Positions 1 through 6,548 of a stretch of DNA of 16,485 nt are shown here, one piece after another. Source of the stretch: Burkholderiales bacterium (lineage in GTDB: Bacteria > Pseudomonadota > Gammaproteobacteria > Burkholderiales > Casimicrobiaceae); assembly GCA_031257235.1 (NCBI GenBank), contig JAIRPA010000212.1, forward strand, positions 1 through 16,485, written 5' to 3'. Made by a program: the position numbers and the translations under genes. Within the stretch, counting starts at the first letter, position 1; each line of letters opens with the position of its first letter. The notes below the pieces were generated by a model. It did no database searches. It was given only the letters and a program-made list of their open reading frames with translations, and was not told the DNA's origin.

Positions 1-780
1 CATCCAATGATGATTGGCCGGCAAGCCTATTTGCCGCAAATTAAAGGGGATTTGAACGAAGATCGCCATCAATACGGCGTGAAGCGCGAAAATACCGAAA
101 TTCAATCGCGCTAACGTCGCGTTGTTCAACACGGAAAAAAAAGCACGCCAAAAAGGAAGTTGGTCATTGGGGTCGGCATTGCCGATGTTTGTGTCGGGCA
201 CAAAAAACTTGATGTCTATGAATGCCAATATCGCCAAGATACCGGTCATGACAAAAATGCCCGGCACGCCAAAAAGAGCCGTCAATACGGGCGCAATCAT
301 CAATGAGACCGCGAAAGTGCCGCCAATGGTCATGCCGATCGCCGCCATTGCTTTTGTGCGAACGGAGTAGCGCGTGCCGTCAGCGATGAGCGCGATCAGC
401 ACGCCGGAAATCGCGCCCGCGCCTTGCAACATTCGCCCGACAATCACCCACAAAAGCGAGCTTGACGCCGCCGCGATGAAGCTACCCAACGCAAAAACGA
501 TCAAGCCCAAAAAGATGACGGGTTTTCGCCCCCAGCGATCTGACGCCCAACCAAAAGGAATTTGCAAAATGGCTTGCGTCAAACCATACGCCCCCAGCGC
601 AAAGCCCACCCAAAAGCGATCATCGCCCCCGGCAAGCGTTTCCGCATAGAGCGCAAACACCGGCAGGATGATGAACATCCCCAACATCCGTAACGCATAG
701 ACGGCGGACAAATGCACGGTTAAGCGCCGCTCAATCGGCGTCATGGTGAACGGGTTTTTGGGAGAATGAAGGGTGGTCAT
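1..780 (-). CDS. MFS transporter, YajR-like (3' end missing)
   Basis: The minus-strand frame is open from an ATG at 780 to the left edge: 260 codons, no stop. The product is a major facilitator superfamily inner-membrane carrier; the substrate cannot be told. The N-terminus MTPIERR (residues 13-19) is followed by a first membrane segment containing LRMLGMFIILPVFALY. MFS motif A, GWASDRWGRKP, is at about 77-87, and a GRMLQGAGAISG stretch at about 115-126 fits helix 4. This order resembles E. coli YajR, whose C-terminal cytoplasmic domain would lie outside the window. About six to seven of the usual 12 helices are visible. No Shine-Dalgarno precedes the ATG; a TATAAT box ends 7 nt upstream of it. 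An internal ATG at codon 13 also lacks a ribosome site. Family call is firm, the YajR subfamily likely, the exact start uncertain. Confidence 0.9.
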   Translation of the reverse strand, partial: MTTLHSPKNPFTMTPIERRLTVHLSAVYALRMLGMFIILPVFALYAETLAGGDDRFWVGFALGAYGLTQAILQIPFGWASDRWGRKPVIFLGLIVFALGSFIAAASSSLLWVIVGRMLQGAGAISGVLIALIADGTRYSVRTKAMAAIGMTIGGTFAVSLMIAPVLTALFGVPGIFVMTGILAILAFIDIKFFVPDTNIGNADPNDQLPFWRAFFSVLNNATLARLNFGIFALHAVLMAIFVQIPFNLRQIGLPANHHWM

Positions 781-787
781 GGCGGCT

Positions 788-793
788 ATTATA
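788..793 (-). promoter_or_regulatory. Candidate -10 box of the MFS gene
   Basis: A perfect TATAAT is read on the minus strand, with 7 nt (agccgcc) between it and the MFS ATG. That places the expected transcription start at or next to the A of the ATG. No good -35 hexamer stands 16-18 bp upstream. It may be chance, but its exactness and the absence of a ribosome-binding site fit a leaderless transcript. Confidence 0.4.
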
Positions 794-881
794 GACAAAG
801 AGCTCGACAAAACTTTCACCATCGCATGAAAGGGTCGTCATTTTGAAGGCTTAGGGGGCGGGAATCAGAGATCAGAGGTTC

Positions 882-962
882 GGCAAAAAGTAAAAACCTA
901 CACCCTATGCCCAAAAGTAAAAACCTACACTCAACGCCAAAAAGTGGAAACCTACTTTTTGG
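882..962. repeat. 27-bp tandem repeat, three units
   Basis: Three imperfect units with an exact 27-bp period at 882-908, 909-935 and 936-962. Each contains a variant of CCAAAAAGTAAAAACCTAC; the AAGT words end at 891, 918 and 945. The first two units are very similar. The third carries GTGGAAACCTAC and then TTTTTGG, which turns it into a palindrome. There are no unique spacers, so this is not a CRISPR array. Confidence 0.75.
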
Positions 963-991
963 CGGTTTGAGTTTTGGGCAGTTCGGGTTTG
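929..991 (-). repeat. 63-bp core repeat, copy A (3' of aroB)
   Basis: These 63 bases are identical to the reverse complement of 11997-12059. The core contains a hairpin with perfect 11-bp arms at 935-945 and 954-964 (CGCCAAAAAGT pairing with ACTTTTTGGCG) and an 8-nt loop. Flanking CTCAA and TTTGAG nearly extend the stem. The hairpin is followed by a GTTTTGGGCAGTTCGGG segment. Given strand minus because it lies downstream of aroB in the polarity that copy B has downstream of mrcA. Confidence 0.9.
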
Positions 992-1007
992 GGCGATTGG
1001 AGTTACC

Positions 1008-1040
1008 CAAAAATCGCGGGGGTACCCCGACGATTTTTTG
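1008..1040 (-). terminator. Strong A/T-flanked hairpin 3' of aroB, possible terminator
   Basis: Arms 1009-1016 (AAAAATCG) and 1031-1038 (CGATTTTT) pair over 8 bp. Inside them, after one bulged base, C1017 pairs with G1029 and 1018-1021 (GGGG) pairs with 1025-1028 (CCCC), leaving a 3-nt loop. With 13 pairs and a T-run in the 3' arm on both strands it could stop transcription in either direction. It lies about 40 bp beyond the aroB stop and is the counterpart of the hairpin at 11947-11983. Confidence 0.5.
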
Positions 1041-1081
1041 TAGGAAAGGCGGCAGACACACCGCGCCTTTCGAATGTAACC

Positions 1082-2245
1082 TCAATCTCTCACTTCGTCA
1101 TTCTGCGCGAAGCCTGCGAGTGCAGGCGAAGTCGCAGAATCTATGCTGCCTTTTCCGCTTTTTTTGATAAGACTTGTCACGGCATCATCGGTCACGCCCG
1201 AACAAATCACCGCTTTGCCTAAGCGCTCCAGTAGCACAAACCTCAATTGCCCGTCGCGTGTTTTTTTGTCGTGCCGCATTAAACGCATCCACACGTCGGC
1301 TTCGATCTTGGGAATATCCATCGGCAATCCGCACGCCTGCATCAACGCCAATAACCGCGCAGACTCCTCTTCCGACAAACCTCTTTCTTTTACGGACAAG
1401 CGCGACGCCAACCCCATCCCCATTGCCACCGCCTCTCCGTGCAACCACACGCCGTAACCTTGCGCGGTTTCAATCACATGCCCAAACGTGTGTCCAAAAT
1501 TAAGCCACGCGCGAATGCCGGTTTCGCGTTCGTCTTCTCCCACAATTTTTGCTTTGATGCGACAGCTTTCAAAAATAATGTGTTGGAGTGCCTCGGTCTC
1601 GCGTGACAAAATCCTTTGATGGTTTTGCTCCAACCACTCAAAAAAACAAATATCTTCAATCGCGCCATACTTGATGACTTCAGCCAAGCCCGATATGAAT
1701 TCTCGTTCGGGCAATGTTTTTAACGTGTCGATGTCGATGAGTACCATTGAGGGTTGATGAAACGCGCCAATCATGTTTTTCCCCAACGGATGATTCACCG
1801 CTGTTTTTCCGCCGACGGAGGAATCGACTTGCGCCAAAAGCGAAGTCGGCAACTGCACTAACGGCATCCCTCGCTGATATAAAGCGCTTGCAAGCCCCGC
1901 CATGTCGCCGACGACCCCGCCACCTAATGCTAATAACGGCGTATTGCGTTCAGCCCCCGTTTCTAATAGCCACGTTAAAATGTGAGAGAGTTGATCCCAG
2001 TTTTTATACGGCTCCCCATCCGGCAAAATGAATGCCTCACTCGCTATGGACGCGCTTTCAAGTGCTTTTTGTACACGCGCCAGATAAAGCGGCGCCAAGG
2101 TTTCATTCGTCACGACACGCGCACGGCTTGCTTTGAGCTTGTCTTGCAATAACAACCCGATCCGATCAAGACATCCTCGCCCAATGATTATCGGATAGCT
2201 GCGCTCGCCTAACGCAACGTGTAATGTCTTATTTTCGATGCTCAT
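1082..2245 (-). CDS. aroB: 3-dehydroquinate synthase AroB
   Basis: Second step of the shikimate pathway: converts DAHP to 3-dehydroquinate in the cytoplasm, using NAD+ and a divalent metal. The 387-residue product shows the NAD-binding loop GGGVVGD (108-114), DSSVGGKTAVN (141-151), GLAEVIKYG (186-194) and NFGHTFGHVIE (249-259) followed by HGEAVAMG (269-276). E189, a His of the NFGHTFGH stretch and H269 are the expected metal ligands. The ATG at 2245 overlaps the 3' end of aroK by 17 bp, so the two are co-transcribed and probably translationally coupled; no clear Shine-Dalgarno is seen. AroB is usually about 360 residues. The last 22 residues here, from GSIDSATSPALAG to NDEVRD, are encoded by a palindromic repeat and look like an added tail. 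Function is firm; the tail is probably dispensable. Confidence 0.96.
   Translation of the reverse strand: MSIENKTLHVALGERSYPIIIGRGCLDRIGLLLQDKLKASRARVVTNETLAPLYLARVQKALESASIASEAFILPDGEPYKNWDQLSHILTWLLETGAERNTPLLALGGGVVGDMAGLASALYQRGMPLVQLPTSLLAQVDSSVGGKTAVNHPLGKNMIGAFHQPSMVLIDIDTLKTLPEREFISGLAEVIKYGAIEDICFFEWLEQNHQRILSRETEALQHIIFESCRIKAKIVGEDERETGIRAWLNFGHTFGHVIETAQGYGVWLHGEAVAMGMGLASRLSVKERGLSEEESARLLALMQACGLPMDIPKIEADVWMRLMRHDKKTRDGQLRFVLLERLGKAVICSGVTDDAVTSLIKKSGKGSIDSATSPALAGFAQNDEVRD
1100..1140. repeat. Palindromic intergenic-type repeat inside the aroB 3' end
   Basis: ATTCTGCG at 1100-1107 pairs with CGCAGAAT at 1133-1140. After a small internal loop, GCCTGC at 1112-1117 pairs with GCAGGC at 1122-1127 around a 4-nt loop. 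The style, CGTCATTCTGCG...CGCAGAATC, resembles palindromic repeats dispersed in many bacterial genomes and sometimes found inside reading frames. There is no second full copy in this window, so its repeat status is inferred. Confidence 0.5.
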
Positions 2246-2786
2246 ACTTTTCGTTCAATTGATTAAGATTCTCGATGATTCGCGTCACGGTTTCATCTAA
2301 GGTTTCATGATCTCTGCCCGTGTCAACCATGTGTGCTGCTTCTTTATATAACTTGCTTCGCGCGGAATAAAGTAACTCAATCCGCCCTTGTATATCACTC
2401 CCATCATAAAGCAAAGGACGATGCGCAAAAGACTTCGATAACCGCGCTACCAATACGTTAATCGGCACGTCAAGATAAATCACGATCCCCGACGCCCGCA
2501 TGCGTTGCCGGTTATTTTCCCGCAAGACCACTCCGCCGCCGGTCGCCAAAACGCAATTTTTCCGTTCGGCAAACGTCGCTAAATAGGCTTCCTCGACATC
2601 TCGAAAAAACACCTCACCTTTGCAGGCAAAAATATCCGCAATGGCTCGATTTTGTTCTTTCTCGATCTCTGCGTCTTGATCCAAAAAAGTTTTTCCAAGA
2701 CGCGCCGCCAACGCTCGCCCTACCGTTGACTTGCCGGCGCCCATCAAGCCCACCAAAAATATATTACTTTGCTTGTTTTGCCGCAT
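2229..2786 (-). CDS. aroK: Shikimate kinase AroK
   Basis: Phosphorylates shikimate to shikimate 3-phosphate with ATP, in the cytoplasm. The 185-residue product has the Walker A loop GLMGAGKS (13-20), the acidic FLDQDAEIE segment (D36 and D38; one is the Mg/substrate Asp), FRDVEE (61-66) with the substrate Arg, the ATGGGVV loop (81-87) and a lid with HRPLL. The start is set at the ATG at 2786, just before the conserved NIFLVGLMGAGKS. The frame stays open to 2906 and would overlap fic, but that 40-residue extension (FNIAAICAWEG...) does not resemble shikimate kinases. The AGG preceding the ATG is a weak ribosome site. aroK usually follows pilQ directly in betaproteobacteria; here fic and its antitoxin lie between. 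Confidence 0.94.
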   Translation of the reverse strand: MRQNKQSNIFLVGLMGAGKSTVGRALAARLGKTFLDQDAEIEKEQNRAIADIFACKGEVFFRDVEEAYLATFAERKNCVLATGGGVVLRENNRQRMRASGIVIYLDVPINVLVARLSKSFAHRPLLYDGSDIQGRIELLYSARSKLYKEAAHMVDTGRDHETLDETVTRIIENLNQLNEKYEHRK

Positions 2787-2820
2787 AAACCTATTTAAAA
2801 AAACAAAAAAAGGGAAACTT

Positions 2821-2826
2821 ATTGTA
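2821..2826 (-). promoter_or_regulatory. Candidate -10 box upstream of aroK
   Basis: TACAAT reads on the minus strand about 34 bp upstream of the aroK ATG, in the gap after the fic stop. A TTACGG lies about 19 bp further upstream. It would give aroK-aroB its own promoter, as one would expect if fic and the pilQ terminator separate it from the pil operon. The match is moderate and the spacing poor. Confidence 0.25.
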
Positions 2827-2902
2827 CCGCGCATCACCTTTCCAACCGTAACCTTTGCAAAGCCCTCCCAAGCGCAGATGGCGGCAATGTTAAAGCAACC
2901 CT

Positions 2903-3769
2903 TCAATCGTTCGAGATGACCCGCTTTTTGCCTTGTTGCGGCATGTACATCACGCCGGAATCGAAGTGTTGCGTAATGCCTAAATCCAGCTTTTTGATAA
3001 GATGCTGTTGGAGATTCAAAATAGACGCACGTTGATCTTTTTTGTCGAATCCGTGTTCTGTCAGATAGCGCGAAGTTTCTTCGAGAATCATCAAAGGTGT
3101 TTTTAAATCGGGATGTTTCCTTAATAGCGCCGGCTTGGTCACGTTGTTATGGGTGTACAGCTCAAACGCAACCGAGCGCGTCGGGCGGACGGTTTTGTTG
3201 AATAGCCTTTTTAATTCGCCCAATTCCCCGCCGATGGATAAGGCGGAAGCCTGATTCCAGCTTTTTTTATCGCGCTCTATGGGTTTTCGGTAAAAGGTAT
3301 AACCGGCATCTTTTGCCAATTGTCCGATAAAAAGACGGGTTGCGCGACCATTCCCTTCCCGAAACGGATGCAGAAAATTAACCTCAGAAAAATAAGAAGC
3401 CAATTGATCCACAAACTGCTTTTTGTTGAGCCCGCCCAAAAATTGGTGATCCCTCAATTCTTCGTGGATGCCTTTCATGGCGCGCTCCAAGTCGTCACAA
3501 AGACAAAACGGGCTACCGTCTTTGGCCATATCAACGGTGCGAAGCTCTCCCGCCCAATCGTAAACGTCTTGAAACAGATATCCGTGAATGGCGCGCAAAT
3601 GCACCATGTCGTAATTGCCTTTGATGGGGTTTTTGTCGAAGTCCGCCGCGCGGCGGCTCACAAAGATGTGCTCTGCTCTTCTTAACTCGTGAAGAGTCAC
3701 AAAGCCAAATTTATTGATGAGAACGTGTGAACCGTGATAACAATAAGGATCGTCAAATGAATCTGACAT
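2903..3769 (-). CDS. fic: Fic-domain AMP-transferase toxin
   Basis: Fic enzymes transfer AMP (sometimes another nucleotide moiety) from a nucleotide to a hydroxyl side chain of a target protein; known toxin members such as VbhT and FicT act in the cytoplasm. The 288-residue protein carries the complete active-site motif HPFREGNGRATR (134-145), with catalytic His134, the acidic residue and the anion-binding GNGR. Upstream features of the fold are YDMVHLRAIHGYLFQDVYDWAGELR (53-77) and a target-docking flap around VDMAKDGSPF (79-88). Residues from about 200 to the end are a charged, mostly helical tail of unknown role. The ATG at 3769 is 11 nt after the stop of an upstream VbhA-like antitoxin gene, so the pair forms a class I Fic module. 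No Shine-Dalgarno is visible, which suggests dependence on antitoxin translation. The target is not predictable. Confidence 0.92.
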   Translation of the reverse strand: MSDSFDDPYCYHGSHVLINKFGFVTLHELRRAEHIFVSRRAADFDKNPIKGNYDMVHLRAIHGYLFQDVYDWAGELRTVDMAKDGSPFCLCDDLERAMKGIHEELRDHQFLGGLNKKQFVDQLASYFSEVNFLHPFREGNGRATRLFIGQLAKDAGYTFYRKPIERDKKSWNQASALSIGGELGELKRLFNKTVRPTRSVAFELYTHNNVTKPALLRKHPDLKTPLMILEETSRYLTEHGFDKKDQRASILNLQQHLIKKLDLGITQHFDSGVMYMPQQGKKRVISND

Positions 3770-3780
3770 TGCGGTGACAC

Positions 3781-3996
3781 TTACGCAACCTTGAGCATTT
3801 TCTCGCTTTGCCCACGAATGAGGTTGAGCACCCGTTCCTGAAGTTCGTCGCCCGTGATTTTGTGTTCGACAAACTCATTCCACAGAGATAATTCTTCAGA
3901 CGTGGGTTCGTACCCTTCCAACCGTGCGTCTGCGAGTGCGTTGTCGCAGGCAATTTGCCATTGCGCGTTCTCGTAGCTTCGGTCAATGTTTTTCAT
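3781..3996 (-). CDS. VbhA-like antitoxin of the Fic pair
   Basis: A 71-residue protein encoded directly upstream of fic. Its ALADARLEGYEPTSEE segment (20-35) aligns by eye with the inhibitory helix of VbhA-family antitoxins, whose motif is (S/T)xxxE(G/N). The Glu (E27) and Gly (G28) are present; in the known mechanism this Glu contacts the second arginine of the Fic motif and blocks productive ATP binding. The usual Ser/Thr four residues before the Glu is Asp (D23). The rest, LSLWNEFVEHKITGDELQERVLNLI, fits the remaining helices of the family. The start is put at the ATG at 3996, which has an AAGAG-like site upstream and leaves a family-typical N-terminus. An ATG at 4038 would add 14 residues without any ribosome site. 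Confidence 0.78.
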   Translation of the reverse strand: MKNIDRSYENAQWQIACDNALADARLEGYEPTSEELSLWNEFVEHKITGDELQERVLNLIRGQSEKMLKVA

Positions 3997-4261
3997 GGGT
4001 GGCTCTTGATGAGTAAGGATTTGCGTCAATCTTAACATAAACGCCGAATCAACGTGATTTTTTGTCGGCTTTCTTCCCGTTTTTCCTCGTTTTCTGTGGT
4101 GAACCCTGACTTGACCGCTTTTTCAAAAAAAGTCGTGCCGGCAATAAAGAAACCCGCTCTGGGAGCGAGTTTTAGAGGGGTTGTAAAAAAAGAAGTGGTA
4201 ACGGCAAACGAAATAGTCGGGTATTCGGCTTTTCGGATGTCCCCCTTCAACGCCTTCACAG
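3997..4261. other. Gap between the pilQ terminator and the antitoxin gene
   Basis: No credible gene. A 105-codon minus-strand frame crosses it (4032-4349) but starts inside the 3' end of pilQ, runs through the terminator and resembles no family I know. The stretch must hold the promoter of the antitoxin-fic pair, but I see no convincing -35/-10 pair. It contains the second hairpin listed at 4150-4172. Confidence 0.5.
4150..4172 (-). terminator. Possible second terminator downstream of pilQ
   Basis: On the minus strand AACTCGCTC (4171-4163) pairs with GAGCGGGTT (4159-4151) over 9 bp, allowing one U-G wobble, with a 3-nt loop; A4150 and T4172 add a tenth pair. The 3' side continues TTTCTTTATT. 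It may back up the terminator at 4262-4293, or mark the end of a transcript lost when fic was inserted. Confidence 0.4.
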
Positions 4262-4293
4262 AAAAAATGCCCCGATGAAAACCATCGGGGCAT
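4262..4293 (-). terminator. Rho-independent terminator of the pil operon
   Basis: Minus strand, about 25 nt beyond the pilQ stop: a perfect 10-bp stem, ATGCCCCGAT (4267-4276 on plus) against ATCGGGGCAT (4284-4293), extendable by a G-C pair to leave a 5-nt loop. On the minus strand it runs straight into ATTTTTTC. GC-rich stem, short loop and T-tract are textbook. Confidence 0.9.
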
Positions 4294-4317
4294 AAAGACT
4301 CAACAACGTGTTTCTGA

Positions 4318-6528
4318 TTAACGAACGGCGTTGACCGAGTCCTTAACAATACGAGGCGTTAAGAATACCAACAGCTCCGTCTTATGGCTTTGACGACCTG
4401 TGGTTTTAAAGAGATAGCCCAACAACGGAATGTCACCTAATACCGGCACTTTATCCACGTCGTTCAAAACTTCTTCTTCAAAGATACCGCCGATCACCGC
4501 CGTGTCTCCGTTGCCGACCGCAATTTGCGTGGCAACGTTCTTCGTGTCGATCGAAGGAACTTCAAAACCACCGCCTAACTGCACGCGTTGACCCACGGAG
4601 TCTTTACGAATTTCAACGTTCATAATGATCCGATTGTCCGGCGTGATTTGAGGCGTGACATCCAACCGCAACACGGCTTTCTTGAATTCAACGGTGGCAG
4701 GGCTGTCGCTTGATCCCGGTGTGACATACGGGACTTCCGTACCTTGTTCGATCACGGCTTTTTGATTGTCAGCCGTAATCACGCGCGGGCTTGAAACCAC
4801 TTTGCCGCGATGATCCGCTTCCAATGCCGAAAGCTCAAGGTTGATCAGGTTGCCTGACGCGATATTCAATATGGTCAACGCGATTTGCCCCGCCGGATTG
4901 GCAACCGGTAAGTTCGTGATCAAACCGCCTGCATCACTGTAACCGGGATAACCCGCGCCATTCACGCTACGCGAAGCGATTTCAAACGGCGTCGGCGTTT
5001 TGGTTTCACGTGTGGTGGAACCGTCTTTGTCCACCGTCACCGTGGGTTGCGTTGTCAAAGAGCCCGTTTGACCAACGCGATAATTCCCGCCGATACCAAA
5101 CCCGGACTGTGTGCCAAAACGCACACCCAATTGACGGCTAAACCCATCCGTGGCCACAACGATGCGCGCTTCGATCAATACCTGACGCACCGTGATGTCG
5201 ATTTTCTGAATCAACGCGCGAACATCTTCCAAGCGTTTTGTGGTGTCCGTCACCATCAAAATATTGGTGCGGGTTTCAGCTTGCGCCGTACCGCGACGCG
5301 ATAAAAATTTCTGTGTGGATTCGGACAAAAGCTGTTTGACGTTTTCCGCTTTTTGATAATTGAGCTGGAACATTTCCGTTTGCAGGGGTTCCATGTCTTC
5401 CATCTCGGAACGGGCTTTTGCGGCTTGCGCTTCGACCAAAGCCAACTCTGCGCGCGGCGCGATCCGAATCACGGAACCGTCTTTACGCATGTCCAAGTCT
5501 TTCGTCTTCATAATGATGTCAAGCGCCTGATCCCAAGGAATATCTTTAAGACGCAATGTCAAATTGCCTTGTACCGTATCACTGGTGATGATGTTCAAGC
5601 TCGTGAAATCTGCCAATACTTGCAAGACCGAACGGACTTCAACATTCTGGAAGTTCAACGATAATTTGTCGCCTTTCCAAACCGGTCTTGATCCTTGCGT
5701 CAGCTTGTTCGGGTCTTCAATGACTTCTTTGACTTCAACCGTTAAGCGTTTATCGGTTTGATAGGCAGAATGCTCCCACAAGCCTTTCGGTTCGATAATC
5801 ATTCTTGTGCGGTTGCCTTGCTGCATCGTATCAACGGACGATACCGGCGTGCCAAAATCGTTCACGTCTAAACGGCGCGCCAGATTGGTCGGCAAATTGG
5901 TTTGAATGAAATCAACCACCAACTGTTTGCCTTGTTGATAGATATTGACGCCTGTCGCGCTATCGGACAGATCAACCACCACAAGCCCTTCACCGTTCGC
6001 GCCGCGACGGAAATCAACGTCAACCAATGAATGCTGCGCCGTTCCCGGTTTGGTTTCCGCAAAACGTTGCTCGGTTTGCGAGGCGGCTTCCGCTAAAGAT
6101 TGCGTTTGACCGGAAAGGCTGACCACAACCGTGCGCCCGTCCAGCGATGTTTTGAATTGCTGCGATTTGTTGAGATTCAACACCGCGCGGACTCTGTCGC
6201 CAACTTGGACTAAGTTCACACTGCGCAATACGTCATCGTCGATGGCTTTGCGGCTTTCCCCCGTTCCGTTGATTACGCCCGGAAAATCCAACGCCACACG
6301 AGGCGGCGCCACAATCGCAAACCCCGCCGGTGCGGCAGGTAATGCGGCTTGGAGCGTAAACCGTACAACCGTCTCGCCCGCTACCCCTTTAGAGACAGCG
6401 ATACTTTCCAGACGATTATTTTGCGCCTGCGCTGAAACCGAAAAGAACACGCTAAACACCGTCATTAAAAGCACGGTCATGCCTTTTCGCAGCAAAGCGT
6501 TTTTATTACATAATGTTGTCGTCACCAT
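4318..6528 (-). CDS. pilQ: Type IV pilus secretin PilQ
   Basis: Outer-membrane secretin through which the type IV pilus passes. 736 residues. An N-terminal signal sequence (hydrophobic MTVLLMTVFSVFFSVSAQA, 17-35) likely ends at the AQA site. Two AMIN-type peptidoglycan-binding beta domains follow (about 38-145 and 165-270), then a secretin/TonB short N-terminal domain (about 290-365), an N1/secretin_N domain (about 390-470) and the secretin beta domain. The family signature VPVLGDIPLLGYLF...ELLVFLTPRIV is near the C-terminus. The ATG at 6528 is supported by GAGG 6 nt upstream; a start at M17 is possible but lacks that support. Last gene of pilMNOPQ, 20 bp after pilP and followed by a strong terminator. 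The architecture is standard for betaproteobacterial PilQ. Confidence 0.97.
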   Translation of the reverse strand: MVTTTLCNKNALLRKGMTVLLMTVFSVFFSVSAQAQNNRLESIAVSKGVAGETVVRFTLQAALPAAPAGFAIVAPPRVALDFPGVINGTGESRKAIDDDVLRSVNLVQVGDRVRAVLNLNKSQQFKTSLDGRTVVVSLSGQTQSLAEAASQTEQRFAETKPGTAQHSLVDVDFRRGANGEGLVVVDLSDSATGVNIYQQGKQLVVDFIQTNLPTNLARRLDVNDFGTPVSSVDTMQQGNRTRMIIEPKGLWEHSAYQTDKRLTVEVKEVIEDPNKLTQGSRPVWKGDKLSLNFQNVEVRSVLQVLADFTSLNIITSDTVQGNLTLRLKDIPWDQALDIIMKTKDLDMRKDGSVIRIAPRAELALVEAQAAKARSEMEDMEPLQTEMFQLNYQKAENVKQLLSESTQKFLSRRGTAQAETRTNILMVTDTTKRLEDVRALIQKIDITVRQVLIEARIVVATDGFSRQLGVRFGTQSGFGIGGNYRVGQTGSLTTQPTVTVDKDGSTTRETKTPTPFEIASRSVNGAGYPGYSDAGGLITNLPVANPAGQIALTILNIASGNLINLELSALEADHRGKVVSSPRVITADNQKAVIEQGTEVPYVTPGSSDSPATVEFKKAVLRLDVTPQITPDNRIIMNVEIRKDSVGQRVQLGGGFEVPSIDTKNVATQIAVGNGDTAVIGGIFEEEVLNDVDKVPVLGDIPLLGYLFKTTGRQSHKTELLVFLTPRIVKDSVNAVR

Positions 6529-6548
6529 TTTTTTGCCTCGTCTTTACT

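Larger units (their letters stand above)
781..1081. other. Gene-free stretch between aroB and the MFS gene
   Basis: About 300 bp with no credible gene. It holds the MFS promoter candidate, three units of a 27-bp tandem repeat, the 63-bp core shared with the region downstream of mrcA, and a strong hairpin. Short open frames crossing it on both strands encode only repeat-derived sequence and have no start signals. Confidence 0.7.

Noticed and set aside
882..962. Possible CRISPR array (27-bp period)
   Set aside because: The units abut as degenerate tandem copies with no unique spacers, and no cas genes are present.
816..1222. Overlapping open frames of 80-90 codons on both strands across the aroB/MFS gap
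   Set aside because: They consist of repeat-element sequence (A/T-tract hairpins and the palindrome), have no ribosome sites and resemble no protein family.
2787..2906. N-terminal extension of aroK to an ATG at 2906
   Set aside because: It would overlap fic, and the added 40 residues do not look like shikimate kinase sequence; the ATG at 2786 directly precedes the conserved core.
4032..4349. 105-codon minus-strand frame between pilQ and the antitoxin
   Set aside because: It begins inside pilQ, spans a clear terminator and shows no domain or start signal.
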